Shown here in pieces: positions 36,401 through 49,100 of a stretch of 64,000 nt of DNA (the stretch's first letter is position 1; each line of letters opens with the position of its first letter). The position numbers and the translations under genes are program-made. Source of the stretch: Phoebastria nigripes (taxonomy: Eukaryota; Chordata; Aves; Procellariiformes; Diomedeidae); assembly GCA_035582835.1 (NCBI GenBank), contig JAYKAV010000888.1, positions 303,380-367,379 on the forward strand, in the 5' to 3' direction. The notes beneath the pieces are model-generated. The model saw only the letters and a list, made by a program, of their open reading frames with translations. It was not told the origin of the DNA and made no database searches.

Positions 36401-39400
36401 TAATCACATTTGTTCACAGCAAGCTTTTTGTTTTGCATTCCATGTTTGAGGAGTGGATTTGTGCATGGAGAAAGTATTTACAAATAGGCAACTGGGTGAG
36501 GAAATAATTCTGTGCATTAGAGCTGTCTTAAAGTCTGGAAAGTTTTGCTAGCATCACCAGAACTTTACAGCCAGATTGTTCAGCAAAATTTAAAGACTAA
36601 CATAGTCCCTCTAAGACTTCTTTTTTCCCAGCTCCCCTGTTTCATGCTATGCAGTAGATACCTGTAGTTCCTTTGCAAATATTAAACCCTGTGAAGGAAC
36701 TATAACCTCTTCTCATCTGTTGTTTAATATCTGTACAGTAAGTTTAAAATCTTGCTAGTATCTGACCTACAAGTCTTGAAAAGGTTAGGGCTCTCTGCTA
36801 CTATATATAGCTGTCATAACAGGTGCAGTTCAGTATCATGATAGCTGGATGAATTCTGTAAGAAAGAGGTTAATGTAAGTTGAAATTATTAAGGCTTACT
36901 GTTAAGACATTCAGCTACAATCTTGTCATGTTGTTAAGAGTCAATAATTTGAACACCATAAGAATATATTGTAAAAAACAGCAGATTATTCAGAAATGAG
37001 GGAAAGAAAATGAGGACACATTTTTATTTCCACTGGGTATTATCAAATAGGAATTATTGATATAATATATGGCACCATTATGATTAATGCTTATTACACC
37101 ATTCTTAAATTTCCTTGCAAATCAAAAGGAAAATTTTGTCCCTGTGTTAGGACTAATGAGAGAACCACCAATGCTTGTAGAACTTAAGCAAAGTGTGTTA
37201 ACGTTATTCTCTTTTAAAGATGTGATGGCACTACCGAAGTCCTCCATTTCTTTCAACTTGATGTATTTCATGTTCCCTTTGTAGTCCGCCAATTATCCTT
37301 ATTTTATTTGTATTGAGAAAACTGGTGGTGGGGAGAAGCTAACTTTTTGCTTGAAAAAGAATGGAAATGCTAAAACTGGTTGGTTTGATTAATGTCTTGC
37401 TTCCATTCAAAATCTCTTCAGCTTCACACCATCTTTCCCCTTGTTCTCCCTAGCTATGTCTTGCAGGCAAAGTAACCCATTGCAACAAAAGCTTGTTATG
37501 GGTCTTTAAGTAGAATAAACTGAAGCCTGATCAGTGAGAGTGAAGGCTGCTGCCTACAAGTATTTGAGGCAAAAGAGAGAAGAGGTGTATAAATTCTACA
37601 TCACAGGGATATAAACTATCCATAGATTAACTTTGGCTTAAAATTATGAGAAAATTTTGACTAGATCATTCTCTGACCATTTTCCTGTAAGACTGTTTTG
37701 AAGCCAGACGTGGGATGGATGGGTTTATGAAATGTAGCTATGTGATCTGTTGGTCATCTGCAGTCTCAGGGAAATGACTCATTGCATAAAGAAAAAGGAC
37801 TGAATTTCATTTAAACTCAGTTTTGTGGCTAGTTGCTTCACAATGTTTGTTTTACATAACCTTCCTTCGGCTCTGTTTGTCAGTTTCTAAGCTTGCTCTG
37901 ATATTTCAAAGGTTTTTGCCTAATTCTGCCAACTTTTCCTGCATTAGATATACATATAAAAGGAGTTTTGTGGCTTAAATACCGGTAACTGGGTCATGAC
38001 AAAAACTTGGCTTATATTAGGTGGATTGCAATCTTCTTCTTGCAGCATGTCTACACCGTACTCTCAGCACTGAGGAGGAGTAGGGCGAGGCAGTGGCTGT
38101 ATGTGCTGAGTCTTCTGTATCAGCCAAACGATTCAAACTAAATTGCTTTGTTNCAAATAGTAGAGTTAATCTGATCTGAAACTAAGCTATATTTCTAAAT
38201 GGTCATATTCCTAAATAAAATTACTTTATCCAGACATTTTGTTAAACATAGGCTGATGCATCATCTTCAACCCTTGTCTTATAAAGAGATAAATTTCTCA
38301 TTTAAAGGAGAAAGTTGTCACGGGTGGTGGGGAGCAGTGCTTATAGCCTCTTGCCTTACATCTTGCTGATCTTGATAACCTGAGCTTTCCTCTTATCCTG
38401 GCACACCNGTGTGAATGTCATTCAAATGTCATTTTGGTCTAAAACTGGAAAGCCACCAAGAAATCTTTGGTAACATTAATGTTGTTCATCTGTAACTTTT
38501 GAAGGTAGAGCTGCTTTATAAATAACAATGAATTTGATTGACTGAAATGTAATAAAGATGTTCAGTTGAACTTGGTAAACTAATAGTCATTAGGTTTAAA
38601 GAAGGAGGGGGGTGGGATGCTAGCAATATCCTTTGGTGATATCCAAGTAATTAGTCCTGTACACACTTGAATGATCAAGACAAACATTCCTCTGAAGAAG
38701 CAGAGAGTAAATTTTTTGTGTTGTGTTTGGGTTTTTTAATCTTAGAGGTTAGTCCCGTTACAGCCAAATTCATCCCAACATTAGGTACTTGTATCACTGA
38801 CTCCTCTCACTTTACATTAGTATGTGTCTTTTCTTTCAAGATCTCATTGACATGACACTTGTTTGGTCTTGTTTTTTGTTGTTGTTTTTTTTTTTTAATT
38901 AAAGTTCAGTAATAATAAGAACCCGAAACCAACTTCCACACTGGTCAAGTCTTACCTAACAAGTTCTAATATAAANGTGAGGGCGGGAAACAGAGCTCAC
39001 ATCCACCTGCAAATGTCACCACTAACTCATCTGTAAATGGTAATCCGTAAACTTATCACTTACCAAAAGGAAAGCAAGCCTTTCAGTTGTTTTTAAGCAG
39101 CCTACATGTCAGCTTTGCTGTCAATGCATCATCCCCTCACTTCCTTGATGCCCTTCCTTTGTGCTACTATGTCTGGGAAACTTGCTTACGTCGCAATGAA
39201 AGGCGTGCTATATGTATTTGATACACAACTATGTAATATTAATGCTATGATGTGAATGATGTGCTGTGACTTCTCTCCAAAATCTCTTGTCCTTAAAGGA
39301 TAGCACTGGTGATATGAGATAATAAGTATCAATGGTGCAAAAAGTGTCAGTAATGTACAAGCTACTTACGCTGCAAGGTGAACTTGTCACATACAAACTT

Positions 39401-42400
39401 CCTACTTCTCCATAGCCATTTGATATGCACTGGCTAACAGTTCACAGTGAATGCCTTTGGAATAATAGAACATGTAGGCAGGTATGTTTGAGGGCAGTTC
39501 CTACCTGCTTGGATATATGTTAACCTTGTGTGACAACACTGATTTCACAATGAGCATCAGCTTATTTGAATGACATTATTACTGACTCAAGAAATACGTT
39601 TTCCAAAAAAATATAGCTGGCATGAAGCCTGTCATCTTTACTGTGCAGAACTTGTTGACAATGAACGGATTTTTAAACAAAGCATGGACTTTCTCAGATC
39701 AGGATCTGCAAGAAAATGTTTTTGACAGTTACCCTTTATCAAAGATGTTTTTGCCAAATACCAATTAAATCAGACAATAGAGATTACTTAATACACTATA
39801 TTAGATCTCAATTTTGAATGTGAAGTGCTAAGCTCATTTTGTTGTTTATTCTAGTTAACATCTGCAAATCTGTATCTAGAAAATAATCATAGAAGTTAAT
39901 GTACACATTTAACTGGGCTCTGTGGAGGGTTTTGACTTGGATCAATGTTCTCTAATATACCAAAGTACGTTCACTTAAACTGCCATATGTTTTACTTCGC
40001 AGTTCATAGGCAAACTTGAGACAGAGTTAATAGCTAATTGCTTATTTCTACTCTTCTACTAACTTTAATTTTTAACCACCTGCCCCCCCGCCGTGTCCCT
40101 CCTCCGCCAAAAAGGGAAAGTGTTCTGCTTTAAACTTCTTGTTGATTGTTTCCAGAAGAGGAAGATTGATCCCAAATTATTTGTAAACATGATTTAATCA
40201 AGGGTTGAACTTGTCTAAGGACAAAACAAAACTCAGGGTGTAGTGTTTCAACTGCACTGCTAAGAGGGCTTTAATTCAGAGAAATGTTTTCCTTTAATCT
40301 TTCTTGCCTCAACATGTGTCCCATTCTTCCTCCCGTTGGTTTTTTTAACCCTGATATACACTTATATGCAATATACTAAGTTGTTAATATGTTGAAGTTC
40401 TGATGAAAGGAAATTGTGCATAAAACAATTTGTTTTGGCAAGAGTGTGTGCCAAAAGTAGGCCCTCCCTTGATGTGTCAATGCAGAAATAAACACAGGAG
40501 GGAGGAAAAATGCTGGAGAAACAAATACAAACTGAGATTGGACATAGTAACACCATAAGTTTACAAATAGTTTCTATTAAGCAAACATTAAGACTGGAAA
40601 CTTAAACAAACATGAAGTTCCCCAGACACATGAAAGCCCTTACTAGTAAGCCTTAAAATAAAACAGAAGATATGAAACTGAAGTGATGAGGTGATTGTTT
40701 CTCTTCCCAGTTTGCTTTCTTGAAAGGCCTTAATACAAATGAGAGTTCTTCACATTGCAACGGCAGTGTCAGGGATCCCATTTGGCCCGTGATGATAATC
40801 TTCCTGTCTCAACCAGCCANGAAGAAGCCTTTTGCTTTGTGGAATACTTGGAGGACATACGTTTTGGCTGGCTGCTTCATAGTGCATGAGTGTGCTTGCA
40901 AATCAAACTTTGTGACCTGTTACGTACATGGCTTCCTGAGACTTACTTTTATGTATCTAGTAGGAGTGTCTGGTCATATAAAGAGAAATAGCTTCCAGAA
41001 AAGATAATGTCTTAGGTCACATCAGGCTCTTGGTCACCAGAACAATTAATATGCCTGTAGAAATCTTGGAGCAGGAGGTTGGCAGTGAGCTGATCGCCTA
41101 CTAATCTGCAGCAAGCCAGGCTGAACCATAGTCTGAATGGGCTTTATGCTTCACAATTTTCAAGTATATAGAGAACTCTCTTCAGAACTATGGAGCCTTG
41201 TTCTGGCACAGGCTATAGCAGAAAACAATGCTTCTTACCATCACTCATCTTGGGTTATAACGTACTAAGTACAAGGTATCAGGGCAGCTGACCAGGTGAA
41301 CTCCTAATAAAAGTCTGTGCTACTTAGGTCAAAACCAAATGTAAGAAGTGAAATTTTGTGCTTTGCTGTCCACAGTGCAGCNGCATTGAAAAGCTGTTTT
41401 TTGTTCGCTAACTTTACTTTTCCAGGTGTTGATTCCTTGCATATAGAGCTTTTTTGATCAGTAAAAATTGAGTTGTAAATAAATTAGAACAGCAATTCTA
41501 GCCCTTGAAGTGCTTACTAATTCACTATCCATTAATACAAACTATGTGAAAAACACAGAAATGACTCATAATTTAAGCACTACAGATGTATGGATTATAT
41601 CAATAACTATAAGGTAAATAGTCTATAGGATAAACATGTTTATTTCCTCATTTATTGGATTAACTCTCCTTCAAGAACTAGAAAGAAAATTCTATTAGTG
41701 AACCAATGATGAAATTAAAGTTATCCTACAGTAGATACAGCTCTTCCATCCTGAGTTCTGTGAGGGTACTCTCTTGTATAGTTTTAGGAAATGTACATTT
41801 TTTTGGTTTGAAGTATAGTAACTTGATCTTTGATAAGGATTAACAAATCTGGCTGAAAAAATAGTCTTTAAATGCACCTGATAGTATTGTGTTGGATGAT
41901 CCGATATTCCAGTAATTGATTTGTACTGAAAGCTGGTCAAATATTCTTGTATTTAATAAATAAATAAAATCTATGTTCATCTTCCTTTAATTAACCCTTC
42001 TGACTGGGACTAGAATTTTGATCTGTGGATTTCCTGGAGTTGCTGGGATTAAAAGACTGGGAATCAGATCTCTTAGGCAAAACCGCTGGTCTTTGTGGTT
42101 TGGGTTAAAACTTAAATGTGAAACTAGTTTAGTCTGAAGATACAGAATGAATACAAATGAAAAGAAACCGGTTAAAAAAAACAGTTATGAAAAAAACAAT
42201 GGTGTCAGACCAGAATCGCTTTGGATATTTGAGCATTGAAATTAATCTTGCATTTAATGAAGCAGTTAGGGCTAGTGATGATCCTGGTTTTTGTGATGTG
42301 TGTGTAATACAATTTGACNTAACTTGGCAACTGCTTGGTTTTTATGGAGCAGTGTGCTGTGTCTTAGTCAATCTAGACTGTCAGAAGACTTGGTCATGCA

Positions 42401-42954
42401 GTGGTGACAGTGCTCTGGGATGTGCTCAGCATTTTGAATTCTTTGCTTCTTCCTTTACAGTTCTCCATTCAGTGGGGAACAGAACTCTTACCTTCTGTGT
42501 TATTGCCGATGAAAACAATTAAAAGAATATTGCTAAGCAAGTCAAAGGAAAGATAAGCAATTTCACCACGATGATCTGTTTTCTCTGCAGAAAGATATAG
42601 TGCTGTCACTTGGTGCCAGAGAGATGTGGTAAACCTTAGTTTGCCAAACAAATATTCTGAAATTTATCATGTTGTGTCCTATACAATGTGTATTTCAAGT
42701 GACACCAACTTTTCCAATTTTGAACACCAAATGATTGTAAAAGATTGAATCTTAGAAGAGAAAGTGCTAATTGCAAATGTTAAGGCCAAAAAATAATTCT
42801 GAAGCCTGGCTTCTGTCTGTACACTGCTTGTGCAATGATGTAACATGACTGACTTGGATTTAGGTCACTCAAGTTAGAGAAAAACCTTATGCAAAGAGTT
42901 CATTTATATTTCTCAAATACTTTGAACAGTTCTTTAACTTGTATTCCAACAAGT
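33431..42954. other. intergenic, no gene seen
   Basis: About 9.5 kb of AT-rich DNA with isolated N bases. A small (CAA)n patch lies at about 36370-36386, and a short C-rich patch near 40082-40108. The longest frame, 121 codons at 42157-42522 on the plus strand, contains an N codon and matches nothing I know. Confidence 0.7.
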
Positions 42955-43122
42955 GTGGCTGCAGCATGTTAGCCTCTTTGGAGCCTGTCAGAGTTCAAAG
43001 AGCGTCTGGACGATGCTCTTAGTCATATGGTTTAGTTTTAGGTAGTCTTGTGAGGAGCATGGAGTTGGACTTGATGATCCTTATGGGTCCCTTCCAACTT
43101 GAGATATTCTATGATTCTAGGA
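42955..43122 (+). mobile_element. CR1 LINE 3' fragment
   Basis: The fragment encodes the last residues of the CR1 reverse-transcriptase ORF, EFKERLDDALSHMV, followed by TAG at 43033-43035. Then comes the conserved 3' UTR stretch TTGGACTTGATGATCC and the terminal octamer repeat ATTCTATGATTCTA at about 43107-43120. The 5' boundary is approximate. It differs in its 3' UTR from the copy at 9503-9873, so the two belong to different CR1 subfamilies. Confidence 0.93.
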
Positions 43123-46100
43123 TAGACAAGTAGTCATGGTAAGTAGCATGTGACTGCTACATGACCATCATCCATGAGAGCTTGGATCTTTTCTCTTGCA
43201 GATAATTTTTTACTAACTTACTGCAGGTGTCTAGTAGGGATTTCTTCACTTCAGTGGTTTGAGGAATTGATAGAATTGACACTGTTTCTTTCCTGGGGCC
43301 AGCAGTGTTGGGCGGGAGGGGGAGTGGAAAAGGGTTTTGCCTTTTGTCCTACATATCTGTTACTAAGATAGCATTTAAGCCACCACTCATTTATGCTCTT
43401 GAGAGGAATGTCTAAGATGTTCTCACCTGTATTGCTTCTAGGGCAATTACATGTTTAGGAAACGAAATAGGCTGTTTGGCTAATTTAGATGCATGGCTCC
43501 TTGGGTTTCTTCTCTTTGAAAGCAACTGCTGGCTTAGGTGCTCTCTCACCTGGGAAATATTGGTGAAATTCTTGTCTTGCTTTCCATAGTGTCTGTACAA
43601 CATGCCAGGAATTACGATGACAGGAACTTCATCCATGTAGAGAGTCCTGTGCGTGTACCAAAAAAATCTTAACTGAGCTGTTTTTATCCTGCACAAGAGG
43701 GAAACTGTGGTACACCATGGTTTTATACACATTCATATATAACACACCAAAAGCTGTTAGAGTGCCTCTTTCTCTGAAGTAAACTGAATTCAAATGCTTC
43801 AATTGGGAGACTGTAACTCCAAGAGTGGAGCCCTCAAGGAATCTGAGGGAGGGAGACTTGCCTTCTGGGAGGTACTGTATCAACAGAAGAGGTGTGAGAT
43901 CAACAGGAAGAACTGCTGCAGAAAAGGGCCCCAAGGGTGGATCAAGCAACCTGTAAATGTACCTTGAGCAAAGCTTTCCAGTGTGACCTTCCGCCCCCAC
44001 CCTCTTACCACTTCTTACTGCCAAAAATAAAAGATCTTTCTGGTTCAAGGTCTTATTAGAAGTGGTTTGGAACTATAAACAAAGATTGCCCTTTTTGATT
44101 TCTGCTGTGTTGAGGGAAATACACTAGTGTGCTATAATTATAAATAAAAAGGATGGCATCAAAGATGCCAGACTCCATTATCTTCCTAGTTGGAACAATG
44201 TGTAGGCCCCACAGTTTTTGGCTCACTGCGTTGAAAGTGAGATGACTCATATAAAATCTTAGCCTTAGGAGTCTTGTTCATTCTGATAATCAGTAATTTA
44301 ATTAACTCAAATCTCTGAAAACTAATGAAAAGCAAACAGAAATTTATTTGATTTACCACTCCTGTAACTGACTCTAATTGAGTAGGAGCAAGCTTAGTCA
44401 GTTCCATTGCAAGATGAAACAAGTTGGCTTGTGCTTTCAGAGGAGGTGGTCATTTACAGTAATGATGAGAATCTATTAGCATAATAACAGTCCAAAGATT
44501 TATCCAGTGATGATAGTGAGAGAAAGAAATAATACACCTGTTAGAGCATCTGCTTTCATTTTTTTTATCTATGTATATCTCATGGCTATAATGGGGCTTT
44601 TACAACAGTTAAAGTAGCTATTGACCTAAAAACTGTTAACAACTGACTGGGCAGATTTACCAGCTATGGTTGAATGCATATTCCCATAACTGAAATCTTC
44701 AACATGCTGGGTGTTGACTTACTCAATTCCAGGAATTTTTGGTTTCTGGTGAAACTAGTAGTGGTAGAGGGAGGTATGAGGTTTTGGAGATGGAATAATG
44801 TGTTTGAATTACTGCAGTCACCAAATTAAATGCAAGTTACATAGAGGTCTTCCTTTTTGTTTTATTTTGAAAGCTGCTGTATTGAAAGTTCTTGATGCTT
44901 CACTATATTTCCACATCTACAAAGTTAGCTTTCAACTATGGAAAGAAAGAGCTATGAACTTCGTACCTTAAGTTTGATAGGTTGATTTAAAATACTCAAG
45001 AATCATTGTTTGGAAGACTGAAGTGCATGCTTTTCCATAAGTATCAAGCATAATGAAATCTAGACAGATGATGTCACAGACAGATTCAACTGGATAATTG
45101 AAATCATCATACTGGCTCCAGTAGTTGCTTTTTACCTGAGAATTGGCTGTTGACTGATCTTACTATGAGATTTTTTTTTTTTTTAAACCCACACCTTTTT
45201 AACCTCTATTAAGCATTTAAGTACATCGAATGCACAGCAAGTCTGTGCATATCTCAAGGTGTTAAAATGTAGTTTGTGGGAAGACTGCTGTCCCAACCCC
45301 ACCCTACCCCACCCCAAAAAAAAAAAAAAAAAAGAGGGGAAATCCTTTTAGCAGTGGTAGAAGACAGAGGGTAAACCCCACATAATGCGTGGGAAAGGAG
45401 CAGTGAAAGCCATTTATCCTCATAGGAGTAATAAAGTATCATTTATTCTAATGCCCTTCTCTGCTACTTCTGTCACTTAGTTTGCACCAGTATAAAAATG
45501 CAAGGTAGACGCACTGGGGTTAAACCACAGGAAGCTACCTTTGTGTCTTCTGCTCTGCAGTTGAGGTATGTACATATTACAGTAGGTAAAATACTACATG
45601 TCTTGAATGAATTATACTTAATTCCATTAGCTCTTCTTTAGCTATTAATGTAAGATAGGAAGTATACCAGCCCTGATGCTGAGTCAGAGAACTGCACAAA
45701 TAATGTGGACTTTTAAAGAACTAGTTGCAGTTGTTTCTTATGAGGTCTTAGTCTCTGCAAACTATACAACAGTCATCACTTAGGGTAGTTTTGCAAATAC
45801 CAAAATGTTATCTCTTTTATGGATCCATCGCCTACAGCATTGCCAGAATGCTAATGTTGAGAATTCATTTGCAGAAGTGTTAGAAACAGTCACTGGCTTC
45901 AGTGTCTCATGTTCTAGCAAGCTCTTCTCTTCAACATAAACAAGCTCTACTCTTTCCTCTTTACTGTTTATCTTGTTTGGATACACAATAAGCTAGGGCT
46001 TGGACTCTGTTATAAATTACTGTACTAGATATTGACTGAGAAAAATTTTCTCCTTTTGTTTTCTGTGTCCCTGGTTACACCATTACCAAGATTAATTTGT

Positions 46101-49100
46101 ATTCATTGAACCTCTGTGCAAGCACTGATAGAGACTTCTTTTTCCTCCAAACATCAGTTACACTGAAATAGATGCTGCAGATAGGAATATGAGCTGGTGA
46201 AAAACAGTGACTACAAGGTAATGCAAAAATCCTTTCTGTGTTTACTAGGAAGAGTTCATGACTATTTTGCAGTGTTATTATCAGTGCTCATCACTTTCCA
46301 TGCTAAGAAACTGAGGTTTTTCATGACAGTAGTGGTTATTTTCTTTGGCTTTGATACATTGACNTCAGAGGTTGTGTGTAGCTTTCAGAGTGGTGGAATG
46401 GACATATGTTGCATTGTCAGAAATGTATTTTCTGAGCATTCTTTCTGAGCTCACAGTCTTTTTGGGGAAGCGGGACACATTCTTTCATCTGAAAGGTCCA
46501 AGTGGATAAAAACATATGTAAACCTTTGAAAAATGTATACCTCACAATTTAGTTGGAATCAGGGTGTGTTGTAACATAGGATCATCCTTCAGTCCCCTTA
46601 ACCCCACCGAGTTACTTATCCAAGGTATGTGGAGTGCTTGCTTTGTTCTCAGTTTCTATGAACTACAAGAATGGGAATAAAATGCTAATTCTCCATAGGA
46701 TAGTCATTTATAGCTTGATGATCAGGAACATCACAGGAGAGGAGGGTTTTTATGTCATAGTAAAACTCTTCAACAACAGTAAAGATGGAGCTTTTAACTG
46801 CTGGAATTTGAGTATTGGCTGAGTAAGTTTGGTAGAGTTAAGTCAAATGGACAGAAAAATACATAGGAGCTAGCAGCTCTATGGAACTTACTGATTTTAA
46901 TGTCCCTGATATTACTCCCCTCCTCCCCCTCTTAGTAAAGGAGTCCAAAAATAATTTGTACCAAGTCTGGGGGACAGTATGGTTCATAACATTAGTGGAT
47001 CATTGCACTTATTGCAGTTAATTCATAGCTATATAGACAATTCACTTATAATAGTTTAAGATTGAAAAGTTCAGTTATGAAGCCTTATTCGCAGAAGTCT
47101 GAAATTCCTTTAATGATTCTTGGAATACCCTTGGTGAAATAAATCCTTATTAACTCCAAAAATAGAGATGTGGATCCAATTGGCCACAGTGCTTTGAATG
47201 CTGAGCAATTAGTTATCAGTCTTTACTGCTGTTTAGAGTAGCTGAATATTGCAGTTCATGTTGGGAAACTTGAGTTGACTGATTTGGTCTCAGAAAATCA
47301 AAAGATTTACGTGACTTATCCCATGCACTCAATAGGCTCCTAAAAGTCTTCCTCATGTCCCAAAATGTGCTATTGACTGCAGTGGATATCTTCACATTAC
47401 AATGCAAAGACGCATCTTTTTCACTGTTTAAAAATGAACTAATGTACAGAAATATAATGCAGTTAGTTTCTGATGTTAACTGCAAATAAAATGGAGCTTT
47501 ATTGACTGCTTCCATTGTATTCACATAACTGAAACTTCTTTATGGGAGGGACAGGGAGACACAGTTGAGCTCTTTCATAACCTGCCTTCTTGTCATGTGT
47601 GCTGACAGATGTTCCTTCCCCTTTCCTGCTCCCAACCTAGGCACCATCTGTATATGCCCTTGTACTTTTAGGCTTCCACACAATATTTAACACTGGAACT
47701 TTCTGTTTAGCTGTTGCAATATATGCCTTCATGCCTAAAATAAATACATACATTTTATTTCTGTGAAAAGTGGTGTTGATCTAGAAGCATTTTAGGTTTA
47801 GCTGATGTGAATTGGAGCTTAAAAATGTTATCACAGGAAGTCCTTCTCCTCTGTAACTAGCAGTACAATTTATGAACTGCTAAGCTTATTTTTTCGTATT
47901 GAAAGGAATGAGAAACTGTAAATCTCAACAGCTGCTGAGTTCAAGCAATTGGGTAAAATAGAAAAGATTATTTTAATATATGTTCTATGGGCAAATTATC
48001 CCCATATATCCCCTAAATATTTTTTTCTGAAATTGATTTTCTCAGTCACTGACCAAAACCCAGTGCACACTGGTCAATTTTCAAGGAAGTATTTAGGAAG
48101 TCTTCTGCCACATGCACTGTAATGATGATTACGGTGTTGGCAACTCCCGTTTAGTAGAAGGATCTGATCAAGTGATCCTCCAAGGAGTCTGCTGCTGATG
48201 GCTCTGGGCAATATCCCTGGATTCCAGCACTGAGCTCTGGCTATGCTCCTTTGCAGAAGAGTCATTTGCAATCCTCTCTTCCTTCATCACCTTCAACAAA
48301 CTAGCCAGTGTTCCAGAATTTTGGCTGTGCTTCATCTTTGTGTCTGTCTGTTTTCTTGCAGTCTGCCACTTTAATGCATAGCAGTTAATAAAATAACAAA
48401 AATGTCAGAAAGAAAAATACTGTATGAGAGAGGTAGGTAGACTTCCTAGCAAAAGTTGAAAAACTAACTTGAGCAGATTCTAAAACAAACATACGTAACT
48501 GCCAGCAGTGAATTGAACAAATACTAGGGAATTGGGCTATGTTATTGAAAGTTGAACTTTCTCTTTGGTTGGTCTTAGAAAGTGTATTTGAAGCACAGTC
48601 ACGTTAGGTGCAACCATATATGTTCTTTCTCACCTGCCCAGAGTACTGATGAGATGGGGGTGTTGTTGAAACATCAAGGCACACGGATTTATGGAAGTTG
48701 GGAAGAGCGTAGTTTTCACTGAACTGTGTACATGCTATGGTTCCCTACAGGTGATGGAAGAACTGTGTCTTTGCAGACCTGAGTGCTTGGCAAAGATACT
48801 TTCACTTCACCATTTTTTACCATGTTTAAATCAACGTTTGCAACATCTTAGAGCATAAGAACAAAATGAAGAAATGTTTTAAGCAATTTAAATCAAGTAT
48901 ATCATAAAAATTCCAGGTAACTTTTGACCACTGAAATTCAGAAATTTTGTGGCTCTTTAAGCAGAGATGGAAGATAATGGCAATCTTGCTTATTTCAGGT
49001 TTTTGTAGATTATTCTTATCCTGCCTCACTTTGCAAGTCCATCAAAAAAGCAGAATTAACCATTTGCTCCTTCTTTGTAGTTTCAGAGATATCATGGGTT

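Noticed and set aside
42157..42522. 121-codon plus-strand frame
   Set aside because: It contains an N codon and shows no family similarity, splice context or promoter.
43629..44048. 139-codon minus-strand frame
   Set aside because: It starts at a non-ATG codon, has no domain or signal I recognise, and its length is within reach of chance for a slightly GC-richer block.
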